From NCBI GenBank assembly GCA_023101725.1, contig JALJCO010001293.1, positions 248,001 through 312,000 on the forward strand: a stretch of 64,000 nt of DNA. The letters run 5' to 3'. Under the pieces are notes generated by a model that was not told where the DNA came from, searched no databases, and was given only the letters and a program-made list of their open reading frames with translations. This document shows positions 21,761-33,208 of this stretch, in pieces (positions within the stretch are counted from its first letter, which is position 1; each line of letters starts with the position of its first letter). The position numbers and the translations under genes were made by a program. Source of the DNA: Atherinomorus stipes. Its lineage: Eukaryota > Chordata > Actinopteri > Atheriniformes > Atherinidae.

Positions 21761-22067
21761 AACTAACACAGCAGCTGTGTTAATTCATTCTGGCACACAG
21801 CTTTACAAAAATTGACTCAGTTCTGGTTCCGCCGGTGGCAGTAATGAAGAGGAAGTTACAACTATGACCTCCTGGGATGGAGGGGATTTCTGTTGTTATA
21901 ATAATAATGACAATAATAATAATAAAACAAAAAAACGTCAGTGAAATGGATTTTTAACAGGATATGTGGGGTGAAAACCATGCAGACACCAAGTTGGAGG
22001 GTCTGAAATAAATACAAGTACTCTTACCCTCAATGTTGAACTTGAACAAATTAGTGCCCCCTACATT

Positions 22068-22068
22068 G

Positions 22069-22104
<36 letters not shown>
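22068..22104. repeat. (TA)n microsatellite
   Basis: Roughly 17 TA units in a row. Confidence 0.85.
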
Positions 22105-22110
<6 letters not shown>

Positions 22111-23205
22111 TTGTTACGGCCACATGTTTGTTAACCTCTTTTGTCTTTCTTTTTTCATGCAAATCATTCGCTTCACCCTCCTGTCTGATTGGTCTGGCCC
22201 CGCACCACCTTCATCTCATCCCTCCTGACCAGCTAACGAGTAATCATTCTCACCTGGAGCTGCTGGCTTTAGAGGTACAAAAGAACCTAACAGAGCCTCA
22301 GTCATTGGCAACGGTTTTGGTTACAGTCTGCTCTTAGTTTGTTTCTTTTGTGGATTTTGGGGACTTCAGTTTGGGTAACTTTTTAGTTTTTGCTTTCCAG
22401 GTGTTTTTGTTGGATTATGGTTTAGTTGCTAGGTTCTCTTGAGTTGTCTTTTACGCTGGTTAGTTTTCGAGTTGCGCTAACTAGGCTTTGTTTTGTAATT
22501 TCTAGACATTTTTTTTTTTTTTAGCTTGTTGGTGCTGCTTAGTGATGGAGAAATTGAAGCTTTCCGAACCACTGAATCAATATGAAGCAATTGTCTTCAA
22601 ATGGTTCTGTGTTATGAAGCATTCAACACAATACAATATAGTGACATCTGCTGGTCAACCTTTAACATAGCAGCTGCACGGATTGCTGAGGGGCAATTTG
22701 TCATGAAACAGTAACAGTTATTTGTAACATGTTTTATGTTCATTCTCAAATCTGGTGAAATTTGTGTCCGTTTATAAGCACTAGCAAATTGATGACTCCA
22801 CCCTGAATTCAAACTGGCGCGTAAGGTCGTGATACGCGCGTGACGTCATGAAGCTTCATTTGGAAAGTAGGGCGGTCCTTAACGGAGTGAAGCGAGCCTC
22901 GATACATAAGCCACGACACTTCAGCTTTGAAAGATCGATACGAAGTCGAGCGGCCTGCTCGAGCATAACATCACTAGTGCTGCTCTTGTCCTTTTCTGTT
23001 TGTAGAAATCGTAGATTAGGTTTGTGTTGGTTTTCCCCATTTGGCTCCTCTTTGGTTTAGGCTTTGCCTGCCTTTGATTTCATTCCTTTGAACAGCATCG
23101 CTAACCCCATCTCCTTTTGTTCCAGACTGTGCTTATGCCTTAATTTACCTCCTGAACAATAAAAATGTCTTTACTCCACCTGAAACCAGTCTTTTGTTAC
23201 GTTTT
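22105..23205 (+). repeat. probable retroelement remnant hosting a hAT-like insertion
   Basis: T-rich sequence around the hAT-like element reads as one unit once that element is removed. It runs through ggtttagttgctaggttctc and ends with acctcctgaacaataaaaat, a polyadenylation-like 3' tail at about 23150-23165. No RT motif is visible. Identification is weak. Confidence 0.35.
22540..22976. mobile_element. hAT-like element with perfect 8 bp duplication
   Basis: The termini are tagtgatg and catcacta. GTGCTGCT is duplicated exactly at 22532-22539 and 22977-22984. The 437 bp body has a CpG-rich right third (gatacgcgcgtgacgtcatg near 22831-22850), unlike its surroundings. No transposase frame is present. 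Confidence 0.85.
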
Positions 23206-23234
23206 CTACACCCTAGCAGAGCTGGGAAGGTTTA

Positions 23235-23385
23235 TTTAGAATCAAAACTCACAAGGAACATCTTCTTTCACTAAATTGTGATTTTTTTTTTTCATTTATT
23301 AGTTTCTTTAGCTTCTTGTTTGAATTACTCTTTTGAATTTAACTTTTTCTTAAATTGGCGGGTATGAATAATTTTGGTGTGTGTG
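23235..23385. mobile_element. family F1 MITE terminal fragment
   Basis: It carries the F1 end pattern: tttcatttattagtttcttt, agcttcttgtttgaattac and a ggtatgaataattttg terminus, followed by a short GT run. Only one end of the element remains. Confidence 0.45.
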
Positions 23386-23549
23386 TGTGTTTGTCTTTGT
23401 CTCAATTAAACCAACAACTAAATGTAGATTTTGTTTTTTGGGGGAGCAATGTGGCAGTATATTATCCCAAAACCGTTTGCTAGCTTAATTTTATGCACAT
23501 TTAGGCTATGAGTTGAAACAGGGAGAAACTGCTAGCCTGGTGCTAAATC

Positions 23550-24078
23550 TTGAAGGTACAGTATGTCAAAAACCAAAGGTCAATGGCAGAAAAATGTGAT
23601 ACATAATACAAAACTGTTTCTATTGATGTGTAATGGCTGCACTAGAATAACTCTTATATTCTGAGTATAAGTCATTTATATCTACTTGTTGGGCGATGCA
23701 TGGAAGCTGCTATATTTTTTTCCCTACCATTTTTACTATGGTGTCCCTGAATGGACAAAACATGTGTGAAATGAGAACCCCTGAACTTTAAAACTGCTGT
23801 ACCAGCTTTGTTTAATGGAAGTTACTGCACTGTTTAGGATAAGTAATGCCTTAAAAGACATAAAAAGTAGAGATACACCTCTGGCTATAGCTGAGACCAC
23901 TGGATCCACTCACAGATGAAAACATCGTTACGTCTGGGAGAATTTTGGCCACTAACGGCCACCATACGTACACAACAGTGCTTGGAATGTGAAGTCATTT
24001 GTAGGGATACATCCTTTCTTTTAAATACCCATCTTTACCACTAGATGTCAGTAATTCTTACAGACTGTACCTTTTAAA
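23550..24078. mobile_element. family F2 MITE copy
   Basis: It starts gaaggtacagtatgtcaaaa and ends cttacagactgtacctttt, as inverted ends. It contains tcaaaggtcaatggcagaaa, tgtccctgaatggacaaaa and accactagatgtcagtaatt. Another full copy lies at 26638-27170. It is non-coding. Confidence 0.8.
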
Positions 24079-24399
24079 ACAAAAATTACTTACTGGCAGT
24101 TCTAGAATAAAGTGTCATACTTCATTGTTTATTAAACCTTTTTCAAAATAAATTGCCACTTATGTCAACAGTTTGACTTGCTAGTGCTGGTCATTTTTTC
24201 AAAAGGTCCAGTAATATTTGCGACTCCAAAAAAGTTTGATTTATCTGGGTTGAAGATTTTAAAGATGTGGATTTTAAAGGTTGCAGACCCCAGCTGTAAC
24301 TTCTGCCTGCACCCTGTAAGTTTTTCACTTTATCTGGATCTCTTTTATGCTTTATTTATTTATATCATACTGAATAAAGTCATTAAACAGAAAACTCAT

Positions 24400-25720
24400 T
24401 TCACAAAGTAAACATTTGTAAAATGTTTATTTTATCGCCATTCTCTAAAGTACAAAAGAACAAACAACAAAACCCAAACAGACGGAAAAAAAAAAATGCA
24501 CACCCAAATCCCAACCAGGTGTGTCGGAGAGGAACAACCAAAAATGATGGAAAGCTCCATCACACCGTCTTGTGCAGTCGTTTCCTTCATTGTGACTTTT
24601 ATTTATATTATATTACTAAATGTAGTTTCTGACAATCTTTATTTGATGTTATTTATTGCATTTTCAGGTTTTAGTGTCATTATCTTGTTCTTCATTGTCT
24701 TTTTTTAGTGTGTTTTCCTTTTGTGAAAGTATTTATTTTATACGTTAAGCTTTATAAATTGGGGTTTTGCACCTTTGCCGTGTGAAAAACGTCCTGAAAA
24801 CAAAATTAAGTGGTGAGAAATGGTAGAAATCCTCACCTGAACCAAACATTAATTCACCGTCAACATATACAGTAAACTTTGACTCTTCCAGGCCTCCTCA
24901 GTTAACTTGTACAACCAGTTCCAGTAATTTTCAAAACTTAAAACCACTATATACACACAGCGTATACATTATAAACACAAGTGTCTTCTGTACATATGAG
25001 ACAGTAAATCAGTGGAGTGTTGAAATCCACACAGCTACGTAACATTACAGTAATAAGAATACAAAGTGATACAATATTATGCAAGATAATACAGTTTATG
25101 TGTTGTACGCAGTAGAAATGACACATTAGCAGTTAACTGGTTGGCTTTAGTGTGGTTAAGAGAAGCACCGAGAAAAACCCTCCCGTGGTTCTCTGAACCG
25201 GGAGATTTAAATACAGGAGAAAACAAACAAAGTGAGTGACGCAGTCATCACATAAAAACCTCTTTGGCAACAGAGCGACACTGTTTAGACTAGAAAAATG
25301 TTGTGTCGGTACAATCGTACAGTACAGGTTTCAGGCACCGTGTGGAGGATTTGAAGTTCTTGTGGCGGCCTCTGAAGCCATCATGGATCTTTTCTTTATT
25401 TGTGTTTTAATAAAACCTCCAGATGTGGACTTCTACTTCATTTTTGTCAGGAAACTCCTTAAATCAGAAGTTTTGGTCTCCGTTATTGAAGCATCACACT
25501 GATGCATCCAGAGTTTTATCCCAACAGTCTTTAGTGTTTTTAAACAAACGGTCAAAAAAGTGAAATATTTTCCCAAAATAGTCCGACTTCGCCTCTAACG
25601 AACTGTGCAAATCAACGGCTTCAACTGCTTCCTTCGTGTTTTCCTTCCTCTCTTGCTGGTTTTGTTCTTGACTCGGACTGAAAAGTCCCGTTTCTCCTTC
25701 ATATGTTTCGGTATTTTCCG
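24400..25720 (-). other. shroom4: probable shroom4 3'UTR
   Basis: About 1.3 kb follows the shroom4 stop without a recognised transposon. Minus-strand AATAAA signals (plus TTTATT) occur near 25395, 24731 and 24426, and any could end the transcript. The extent is inferred and the 24400 end is a guess based on the last signal. Confidence 0.4.
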
Positions 25721-25877
25721 TCAGTAATGTCCGTATCCCATTGACATTCCCATGCTCATTCCCAGACCCAGTCCCAGGCTCTCCCTGAGCCCCCTCAGCT
25801 GCTCCTCTCCCAGCCGGATCTTGTCCTCCAGCTGCCTCTGCTCCACCAGCAAGGCAGCCTTCATCTTCACGAAGTGG
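25721..25877 (-). CDS. shroom4: Shroom4 last coding exon (ASD2 end and stop)
   Basis: The acceptor is ttcctctgcag|CCACTTC. The exon finishes the codon begun upstream (Ser), then encodes [20 protein letters not shown] and [13 protein letters not shown], the closing helix of ASD2. A short Gly/Met tail follows, ending MGYGHY and a TGA at 25723-25721. Human family members keep the HFVKMK..L..EQR.LE.KI.LGEEQL pattern. The Gly-Leu-Gly-Met tail is specific to this protein as far as I can tell. The intron before it is 84 bp. Confidence 0.93.
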
Positions 25878-25961
25878 CTGCAGAGGAAGAATCAGAAGTT
25901 TACAGCTTGAAAAGCAGAGATTTAAGAGTTGAATGTTGACTGTGATGGACAGAAGCTGCAC

Positions 25962-26104
25962 CTGTAGTCTCTGTGCTGTTCTGGGGAGAGGCATCGGGCC
26001 AGCACCCGGCTGACGGCCTGCTCCCTGCGGTCGACGTGGTCCTTCAGGTCCTGAGCCTCCGACAGCTGCCTCATGAGCTGGCGCTTCTTCTCCAGCAGAG
26101 GGAG
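25962..26104 (-). CDS. shroom4: Shroom4 exon, ASD2 middle coiled coil
   Basis: The acceptor is gtcctgcag|CTCCCT and the donor TACAG|gtgcag. It encodes 47 residues plus two bases: [39 protein letters not shown] and SPEQHRDY. Regular heptad-like Leu spacing and the DRRE motif are typical of the Shroom ASD2 dimer that contacts Rho kinase. The intron to the previous exon is only 79 bp. Confidence 0.93.
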
Positions 26105-26183
26105 CTGCAGGACAGACGGAGACGGATGTGACGGCTGAACATTTAAAAAGCAGCCGGTTGCTGAGCTTTCTGACATCTCTCAC

Positions 26184-26354
26184 CCTCTCGTGGTGCTCGG
26201 TCTCGGGGTCCAGCGTATCCAGCGTGGTCTCCACCCTCAGCAGCCTCCCGGACAGCGACAGCAGCAGGCTGACCACCTTGTCCAGGTCTCCGATGAACAT
26301 GCGGAACTTGTCCACCTCGTTGGGCTTACACACCGACACCACCATGTTCTCCAC
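26184..26354 (-). CDS. shroom4: Shroom4 exon, ASD2 core
   Basis: The acceptor is gtcctcag|GTGGAG and the donor GAGAGG|gtgaga, phase 0 at both ends, 57 residues. It carries [20 protein letters not shown] and [15 protein letters not shown], the most conserved stretch of the Shroom ASD2 domain. On the 5' side the frame continues exactly from the exon ending LGEE at 29695. Confidence 0.95.
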
Positions 26355-26637
26355 CTGAGGACGACAAGGGACAGACTTAGTCTCTTCCTCTGATGTTTTG
26401 GGGTTTGATTGAACAACTTTATTTAGTCCCTGAGAAGTAAAACTACCAGATAATTAAAAAAGAAAGGTGCTGCAATGCTGCTGTGATAAAATAAGCAACT
26501 CCTTGTAAAACGTGTGGATGGCAGCAAATGCTGCTTCAAACTCTGCTGCTCATTCAGAGATGCAAGCTACACACACCATGTAGACGAATCCCCCCAAAGC
26601 AGACACTTGTTATTACTCTCTTAACACTTCATTTATT

Positions 26638-27170
26638 TAAAGGTACAGTATGTAAAAAATCTATGGTTAATGGCAGAAAAATCTGATATATAATTCAAAA
26701 CTGTGTTTCTATTGATGTGTAATTGCTGCACTAGAATAGCTGTTATATGTTTATTTTCTTAGAATGACTCATTTATATATATTTGCTGGGTGGTGCACAC
26801 ATGGAGGCTGCCATACTTGTGCCACCATTTTTATTACGGTGTCCCTTAATGGACAAAACTATGTGTGTGAAGTGAGAACCCTCAGAACTTTAAAACTGCT
26901 GTGCCAGCTTTGTTTAATGGGAGTTAGAGACTGTTTGGGATCAATAATAAGGTAAAAGACATAAAAAGTAGTTCCTCATTGTCCAGTCACAGCTACACCT
27001 GAGACCACTGGATCCACTCACAGATGAAGGGAGAATTTTGGCCTCTAACGGCCACCGTACATTCATAACAGTGCTTGGAATGTGAAGTCATTTAAAGAAA
27101 ATATCTTTTCTTTCAGATACCCATCTTTACCACTAGATGGCAGTAATTCTTACACACTGTACCTTTAAAT
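26638..27170. mobile_element. family F2 MITE, best complete copy
   Basis: The ends ttaaaggtacagtatgtaa and ttacacactgtacctttaa are clear inverted repeats with symmetrical TTAA-like edges. The body of about 530 bp carries ggttaatggcagaaaaatct and taccactagatggcagtaat. It is non-coding. It is the reference copy for those at 13970, 14513, 23550 and 40808. Confidence 0.85.
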
Positions 27171-27374
27171 TTAAATCTAAATTTAAAATGGGACTCCCCA
27201 TGAAGCTATACAGCTTATAATCAGGGACCCAGACAACAACAAGCTCTACAGCCCCCCTGCTTTTAATCCTCATGCCCTTCTTGTGATATCTTTGCCCATT
27301 TTTTTCAACTTTTAAATTTTACTCGGTCATTTCGGCTAGAATTTTAACCACAACTCTCCTCTTTGGACAACCTT

Positions 27375-27408
27375 TTTGGACAACCTTTTTTTTTTTTTTT
27401 TTTTTTAA
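27375..27408. repeat. poly-T run
   Basis: Long T homopolymer inside a duplicated ttggacaacctttt context. Confidence 0.7.
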
Positions 27409-27639
27409 TCTGGTGTCTTTCCCCTTCAACACTTTGCAGATTAATTTTGCACCCACTTGTGACCCCCATGGACAAAAGTGTCCACGCACAAAAATTGCTT
27501 TAAAATAGTCACACATCAATATTTTTGTCTGCTTTTTTCATGAATTTTTTAAACAGCTTCCATCCTGCTCAAAAAATCACCCATCATTCCCACTTTTGAA
27601 GACTGGGTTAGTGACGTCCGTGATATTTACAGTCCTCCT

Positions 27640-27890
27640 AAAATTATTTACATCCTCCTATTAAAGAAAATGCTAATTTGCATTAATAATTTAAATAACA
27701 AGAAACTAATAATAAATAAAAATTTACAAAATTATAATTTAGTGAAATAAAATGTTGGTTTTTAATTGTAGTTGGAAATAATAATTTATTAAAAAACAAA
27801 CAAACAAATAAACAAAGCTGTCCCAGACAAATTAAAGCACCTTGCTCATGAACAGTGGATCAAAATACCTGTCAATAGGTGCAAACTGTA
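27640..27890. mobile_element. family F1 MITE, left half only
   Basis: It begins aaaattatttacatcctcct followed by attaaagaaaatgctaattt, then the F1 marks caaattaaagcaccttgctc and cctgtcaataggtgcaaac. It stops abruptly, and the right half is missing. Confidence 0.55.
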
Positions 27891-28506
27891 ACCATAATAT
27901 GAGCAAACTAAGTGCAAAGCCTCTTTTCTTTTTCCTTTTTTTGGTAGTTTGTTCTGTAATTACTGTCTACACAGAGAGAAATTAAGGAACTGAAGATGTA
28001 TTTATTGACAAGAGGTGTACTTGAAATAATTCCCGTTCCTGATAAAAACTTAAATGATCAAAAAAATAAAAAAAATTTCAATGATTTTTAGGATTTTAAC
28101 CCTTTAAATGTCTGTTTGAATAAATAAATTACTGCCTCATTCATTCAAAAACCATTTTATAGCAGTTTTTGAGTGGATACTTCCTGACACTACAGAAAAA
28201 ATGCAAATGGAATCAAATTAATTTTGTTGCTAATCTTTCACATGTGCAAGTGTCTCATCACCACCAAGGACCCATTCCTCTAAAACTGATCATGAGGGAA
28301 ATAATTCAGTTTTTGTTTTTTGTAATGATTGAGGAGGTATTTGAAATATTCAAAGAGGTAATTAAAGGTGATTATATCTGTCATTTTTAACACTCAAGAG
28401 TCAATTGAACTAAAAGGGTTAAAAGAAAGGAAAACAAGGAATTGTACGTAAATAATTATCCAAATTCTTTGGAATTTCACATAAAGAAAGACACGGTAAT
28501 GAAAAA

Positions 28507-28870
28507 GGATAGACCGATACATCGACCAGTCGATATTTTAATTTTTTGCTGGCATCGGCTGATAAGTCGGGCGTATTGGCCGATACCTCCTCTTGCATAA
28601 TTTACAGACTATATATTTATTACAAGTTAAATGTTTCTATGTAATATTTGTTTACACGTGTACTATTTCATTTTTATATATTTATTTGAGCTGCTTTGTT
28701 CTTTTTTCTATTAAAAGAGTTTACTTTTTATTGTATCTTTCGTTATATTAATTTGGGAGTCAAATGCAGTATCGGCTCCAAATATAAGTAGGCTGTATCG
28801 GCCATGGGCGGAGGTGAAAATATCAGTATCAATATCGGCCTTACAAAATTCTGTATCGGTCGATCCCTAG
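28507..28870. mobile_element. MITE with gggatcgaccgata ends
   Basis: The left end reads ggatagaccgatacatcgac and the right end tgtatcggtcgatccctag, inverted with a few changes. It is AT-rich inside with repeated ggccgatac-like motifs near both ends. Relatives are at 31232-31640 and a stub near 32975-32998. Confidence 0.65.
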
Positions 28871-29107
28871 TTTTGAAGTAGTTGAACTTCTTGCCCTGGC
28901 GTTCTGGTGGCTGACCCCTCCCAGTCCTTACATCTAACAGACTGGGCCTCACTGGGATTACCTTCATCCTCAATGCTTCTCAGATGTTGCCAGTTCACCT
29001 AAATTGTTGCCATATGTATCAACAGGTGCAACGTTTCCACTCCCAGGAAATTTATTTTAGGGTTTTCTTTTAGTGAACACGGTTTAATTACAGCTGTGCT
29101 TGAAAGT

Positions 29108-29612
29108 TTACATACCCTCCCATTAAAGAAAAGGCTAAATTCACAACAGTTATTCAAATAACACAAAACTGAAAAAAGTAATAATAAATAAAAATTGACT
29201 AAATTACAATTTAGTAAAATAAAATGTTGATTCTAAATTTTTGTTTTAAAAAAAGTTATTTTAAAAAACAAATAAACTAAACTGTCCCACACAAATAAAA
29301 GCACCTTGCTAATGATCAAAATACCTGTCAATCGGTGCAAAAATCTTATTGGACGATACAGAAAACACCTGATTGCAGTGATTACCTCAAAGTGTTGCTC
29401 AACAAAATTTTAGCTCAGGAGCCCCATCATGCTTGTTTACTTGTTTTATTTTTAGTTTGTTTGTTTTTAATATTTCTGTTGAACCACAATTCAAAATCAA
29501 TGTCATGATGTTCATAAAATTTTTATTTATTAATACTTTTGTCAATTTTAACGTATTTAGCAGGCAGCTTCTTTGTTCTGTCTTTAATGGAAGGGTGTGT
29601 AAACTTTCAGGC
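29108..29612. mobile_element. family F1 MITE, copy next to shroom4 exon
   Basis: Left end cataccctcccattaaagaa, right end tctttaatggaagggtgtgt. Internal F1 marks are caaataaaagcaccttgcta, ctgtcaatcggtgcaaaaat and cctcaaagtgttgctcaac. It stops about 85 bp before the downstream end of the exon at 29695-29796. Confidence 0.7.
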
Positions 29613-29694
29613 ACATATGCATATAATGATACAAACATTAAACTGTAGGAAAATGCTTTTTATTGAGCAGAAACAGGTGGAATGTTGGTCCCAC

Positions 29695-29796
29695 CTCCTC
29701 TCCCAGCTGAGCGTTGGCTCGGATGTCCTCCTGCAGGCCTCTCTGAGCTTCCCTCAACACTCCCAGCTTCTTGCGGAGGCTCTCCATCAGCTGCTT
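29695..29796 (-). CDS. shroom4: Shroom4 exon, ASD2 start
   Basis: Acceptor ccgagcag|AAGCAG, donor GAGGAG|gtggga, 34 residues in phase 0: KQLMESLRKKLGVLREAQRG and LQEDIRANAQLGEE. This is the first helix of ASD2, with the VLREAQRGL.EDI.AN..LGEE signature. An alternative acceptor three bases earlier would add one Gln. The upstream intron is 74 bp. Confidence 0.93.
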
Positions 29797-29870
29797 CTGC
29801 TCGGCAGGGCGACAGCTGTTAAACATCTGGCAGTGACGGCAGAGACGAGCTTTACTGCCGTCTGTGTTAC

Positions 29871-30000
29871 CTTGTAGACCAGCTCGTCGTCCTCGTCCCT
29901 GTCCCGGCTCTCGCTGAAGTCCTTCATCTGCGACAGGAGCTGAGCCTTGGCCGCTGAGGTGCTGTAGTAGGAGGAGCAGCTGGAGCTGGCACCGGACCGC
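29871..30000 (-). CDS. shroom4: Shroom4 exon, Ser-rich lead-in to ASD2
   Basis: The acceptor is ccttcccag|GCGGTC and the donor TACAAG|gtaaca. The exon completes Arg and encodes RSGASSSCSSYYSTSAAKAQ then LLSQMKDF and an acidic stretch ending DDELVYK. The SYYSTSAAKA.LL..MKD pattern marks the N-terminal border of ASD2 in the Shroom family. The 90 bp intron upstream holds a poly-C 3' splice tract. Confidence 0.92.
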
Positions 30001-30006
30001 CTGGGA

Positions 30007-30023
30007 AGGGGGGGGGGGGGGGG
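30007..30023 (-). repeat. poly-C run in a 90 bp shroom4 intron
   Basis: Read as mRNA sense, a long C run sits directly upstream of the ttcccag acceptor and serves as most of the polypyrimidine tract of the 30001-30090 intron. Confidence 0.7.
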
Positions 30024-30090
30024 ACACGGGTTATATCTGAGGTATAAAATGGAGGTGATGGGTTATGGGGGCTGAACTTGGTCTGGTTAC

Positions 30091-30729
30091 CTGTCCAGGC
30101 TGTCGGTGTTGTTCTCCGCTGTCTGGAAGGCTCCTCTCCAGCTGTCCGTGCCCGACTCTCCCTCGCTGCTGTGGGGGAACAGCTCCTCCAGACTCTCCCT
30201 GCTCTCCCCCGCCTCCAGCTCCTCCTCCAGAGAGCTGCTCTCCGCCGTCCTCCCCGACGGCGACGCCTCCGACGGCAGCGTGTCGATGTCCGTCTCCAGG
30301 ACGGTGACGGGCAGCGCGAAGCACGGCAGCTCGCTGGTGATTGGCAGGTCCTCGGACGGGAGCTCCTCCTCCTGGAAGTCGTCGATGTCGGTTTCCATGG
30401 GAACCTCCAGGTCGGCCTCCAGGCTGTGGGCGGGGCTGAGGGTGGTCTCTGACTCTGCTCCTGGTTCGGGGATTTTCTGCTGGTCTTCCAGCGGGAAGCC
30501 TCGGCTGACGCGTAGCCGCTGCTGCTCGTAGCTGATTTGACTCAAGTAAGTTTCAGAAGAACGAACCCCGTCGACACCCCCGTTTTCTAGGACGGGGGGA
30601 GCTGGAGCATGGCTGTGCAGACTGGGAGGTGGACTTCTCTCCCACTCTGCTCCAGGCCTCACGCTGGGCTGAGGTTTCACCGTTACGCTGTCCCGACTGG
30701 GACCGTGGCTCACCTCCATCACCGATGAA
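30091..30729 (-). CDS. shroom4: Shroom4 exon, acidic linker
   Basis: The acceptor is tctctgcag|TTCATC and the donor GACAG|gtaacc, 213 codons' worth. The exon is rich in Ser, Glu and Pro. Recognisable pieces are SSVMEVSHGPSRDSV near the start, SYEQQRLRVSRGFPLEDQQK in the middle and SLEEELEAGESRESLEELF near the end. No folded domain is recognised. Such disordered linkers separate the proline-rich and ASD2 regions in Shroom proteins. The phase (2 in, 2 out) fits both neighbours. Confidence 0.88.
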
Positions 30730-30845
30730 CTGCAGAGACAACATGACCCAGTCAAGTTCATCCAACCAGCCGATAATCATTCATTATTGATTTATTTCTA
30801 AATAAGCTATAAAATATGAGACAGGATGGTGGTTCCACTCTAACT

Positions 30846-30945
30846 TACAGTGTGTTCAGATCAAATGCAATTTGGGCGTCAGGTTTACATGCAAAGTCAC
30901 TGGTCACTGGTTGACGCCCAAATTGCATTTTGTCCGAACGTCTTT
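30846..30945. repeat. small inverted repeat
   Basis: The arm caaatgcaatttgggcgtca is complemented by tgacgcccaaattgcatttt, separated by about 35 bases. Possibly a very short MITE. Confidence 0.6.
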
Positions 30946-31231
30946 TTAGTTTAAAGGACGTAAAGACCGACTCCAGCTCCAGAACCGGGAGCTATGCTGG
31001 CATCACTGCGTTGCTGGGTCGGAGAAACCAAACCAGTTACCCCAGCAAGGGTCAAGTTATGGAGTCTAACCAGACTGATAAAAATGTTCCACAGCGTAAT
31101 TTTTAGTCGGCTTACTTCAAGAGAGAATAAACACTTTAGTCATGATCTTCCTGACCATAATACTCCTTCCGTCCTCGTCACCTCTCAGACATGTTAAATG
31201 TTTTCACCTTTTTAGTTTTCTGAGTTTAGAC

Positions 31232-31567
31232 TAGGCATCGACCGATACAGATTTTTTTGGGCAGATATTTTCTCATCAGCCTCAGCCGATGGCTGTTACA
31301 ATCTGCCGATACTTGGGGCCGATACTGCTTTTGACCCCAAAGTTAATATAATGAAAAGACACGATGAAAACTAATTTTGAAAACTCTTTAAGATGAAAAA
31401 AAAAGAAACAAAGCAGTTAAAATAAATACAAAAGAGAAATAGTTCACTTGTAAACAGAAACATTAAACATTAAATATATATAAAAAACTGCTGCCTGTCT
31501 GTAAATCATCCTGTGGGGTATCAGCCAACACATCTGTCATACCTGATGTATCGGCCGATGCCTATAC

Positions 31568-31607
<40 letters not shown>

Positions 31608-31640
31608 CGCAAATATCAGCCTAAAATATCGGCCAGCCGC
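31232..31640. mobile_element. MITE of the gaccgata family with poly-A insertion
   Basis: It begins taggcatcgaccgatacaga and has gtatcggccgatgcctatac near 31550, with further aaaatatcggcc at 31625. A run of more than 30 A at about 31573-31607 interrupts the right end. It is related to the element at 28507. Confidence 0.55.
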
Positions 31641-31716
31641 TGTATCCTAAGTTTACACGCAGCACGTTTCTAAACATTGCCTGGTGTTTTTATGTTGCCA
31701 GGTTGTGTTTAGAGTT

Positions 31717-32185
31717 GGGCTGTCCCGATCCCACTTTTCACTTGCAATACCGATACCATTATCACAGGTCAAGAATCCGCTGACCCCCTATATCGATACT
31801 TAGCTGTGTTTTGCTCCTAAGATAATGAATATTGATCTGATAATTGATTTTATTCTTGTTTTTTTTTTTAGGTTTGTCTGTTTTGTGGAGCCTCACCTCT
31901 AAAAACTCTGGTTGAACAAGTTAATGAAACGAGTTCACAACAAAAAGTATGAGGAAAAAATTACCCATCTGTTATTTACCAGTTGCTATGATGATTTTTT
32001 AACTTACAAACACAATAATATATACAATAATTACAAATAAATTAAGACCCAGTCAGGAAGAAGTGCTTGATAGAAAAGCTGGAATGGATTTCCTGGATCT
32101 GCAAATCTTAATGCATTCCACTCCACGTTTTTTAACCAATATCGGTTGATATCCAATACTGGTATCAGATCAGGACAGCCCTAGT
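31717..32185. mobile_element. MITE with gggctgtcccgatc ends
   Basis: Left end ttgggctgtcccgatcccac and right end gatcaggacagccctag are inverted. Internal inverted motifs are ataccgatacc near 31748-31758 and ccaatactggtatcag near 32152-32167. It is non-coding. Confidence 0.65.
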
Positions 32186-32294
32186 TTACAGATCCCACTT
32201 ACAACAGCATTTATAAATCCTGTTAGCAGTGCTGTCCATAGGTTTGCTGGTTGGGGTTGGAGAGAGATTGGCCCCAATTACATGATGTTTGTTT

Positions 32295-33208
32295 TAGGGT
32301 TGCACAATATTGGAATTTTGGGCGATATCTGATATGCCGATATTTTAAAACCCATGTGGCCGATAACCGGTATTGATACCGATGTTAAAGCTGGAAAAAT
32401 TAAGCAGTCATTGCAAAAAGCAGTATTGTTATCTGTTTCAGACACTTTAAAAACATAGGGGTGGAAAAAATATAGATATACACTGAAATAATGAATTCCT
32501 TTTGTGAATTTATTCTTTTAAAAAAAAGGTCATTAAAGACCAAAAAAAAAAAAAAAAAAAAAAAAAGCTTTGTTGATTAAGATCAGGACTGTTTAAAATG
32601 GATAAAATAGAGATAAAATCCAAACATACCCTCCCCTACAGCTGGTTAGTGGTTAGCCTGACTATGTGAGATAGAGAAAACCACAGTTCAACTTCCTTCA
32701 CTATGCACCTGTTTAACAAGTTGTTTTGTGAATATTATTTTTTATGGCATAAAGTGCCATCACTCACATAAATGTGAGGGACCTCTTAATTTTCTAATAG
32801 CTATGTTTCTATTTCTAGAAAAATCTTTTAATAGCCTACATATTTATCCATCCGCTTTATGTATACACACATTGAATTTTTTTTTTTTCGCAAGGGGGGT
32901 TATTTTTAGGGGGGATTAATCGGCTATTGGCTTTTTCCTGCTCCAAACTATCGTTATTAAATCGGCCTTTAAAAATCCACTATCGGTCGACCTCTAGTAT
33001 CGATGTTTTTTTCCACCCCTAGTCTTTAGAAGTTTTAAAGTCTGTTTTTGAAGAAGTTGGTTTTTTTTTTTTTTTTAGACTTTGAAAACAGCGGGCTGAC
33101 CGACTAAATATTGGTTTAATATGGGTGGGGCGGCCAATGTCCGATATTCAGTTTTAAGGCCGATATAGGCCGATACCAATAGGGGGCTGGTTATATCGTG
33201 CATCCCTA
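32295..33208 (+). mobile_element. hAT-like composite copy C (further interrupted)
   Basis: The third copy of the composite seen at 1588 and 3271. It starts tagggttgcacaatattgg and ends tatatcgtgcatcccta. The flanks gtttgttt (32287-32294) and gtttgttc (33209-33216) match in 7 of 8 bases. The nested element starts at 32456 and ends at 33021, but its middle is replaced by about 500 bp that includes a poly-A run near 32542-32566 and a fragment ending atcggtcgacctctag. Confidence 0.75.

Larger units (their letters stand above)
26355..29694. other. shroom4 intron with MITE copies
   Basis: A 3.3 kb intron. Apart from the repeats listed separately (26638, 27375, 27640, 28507, 29108), the remaining sequence, mainly 26355-26637, 27171-27375 and 27890-28500, shows nothing recognisable. 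Confidence 0.6.
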
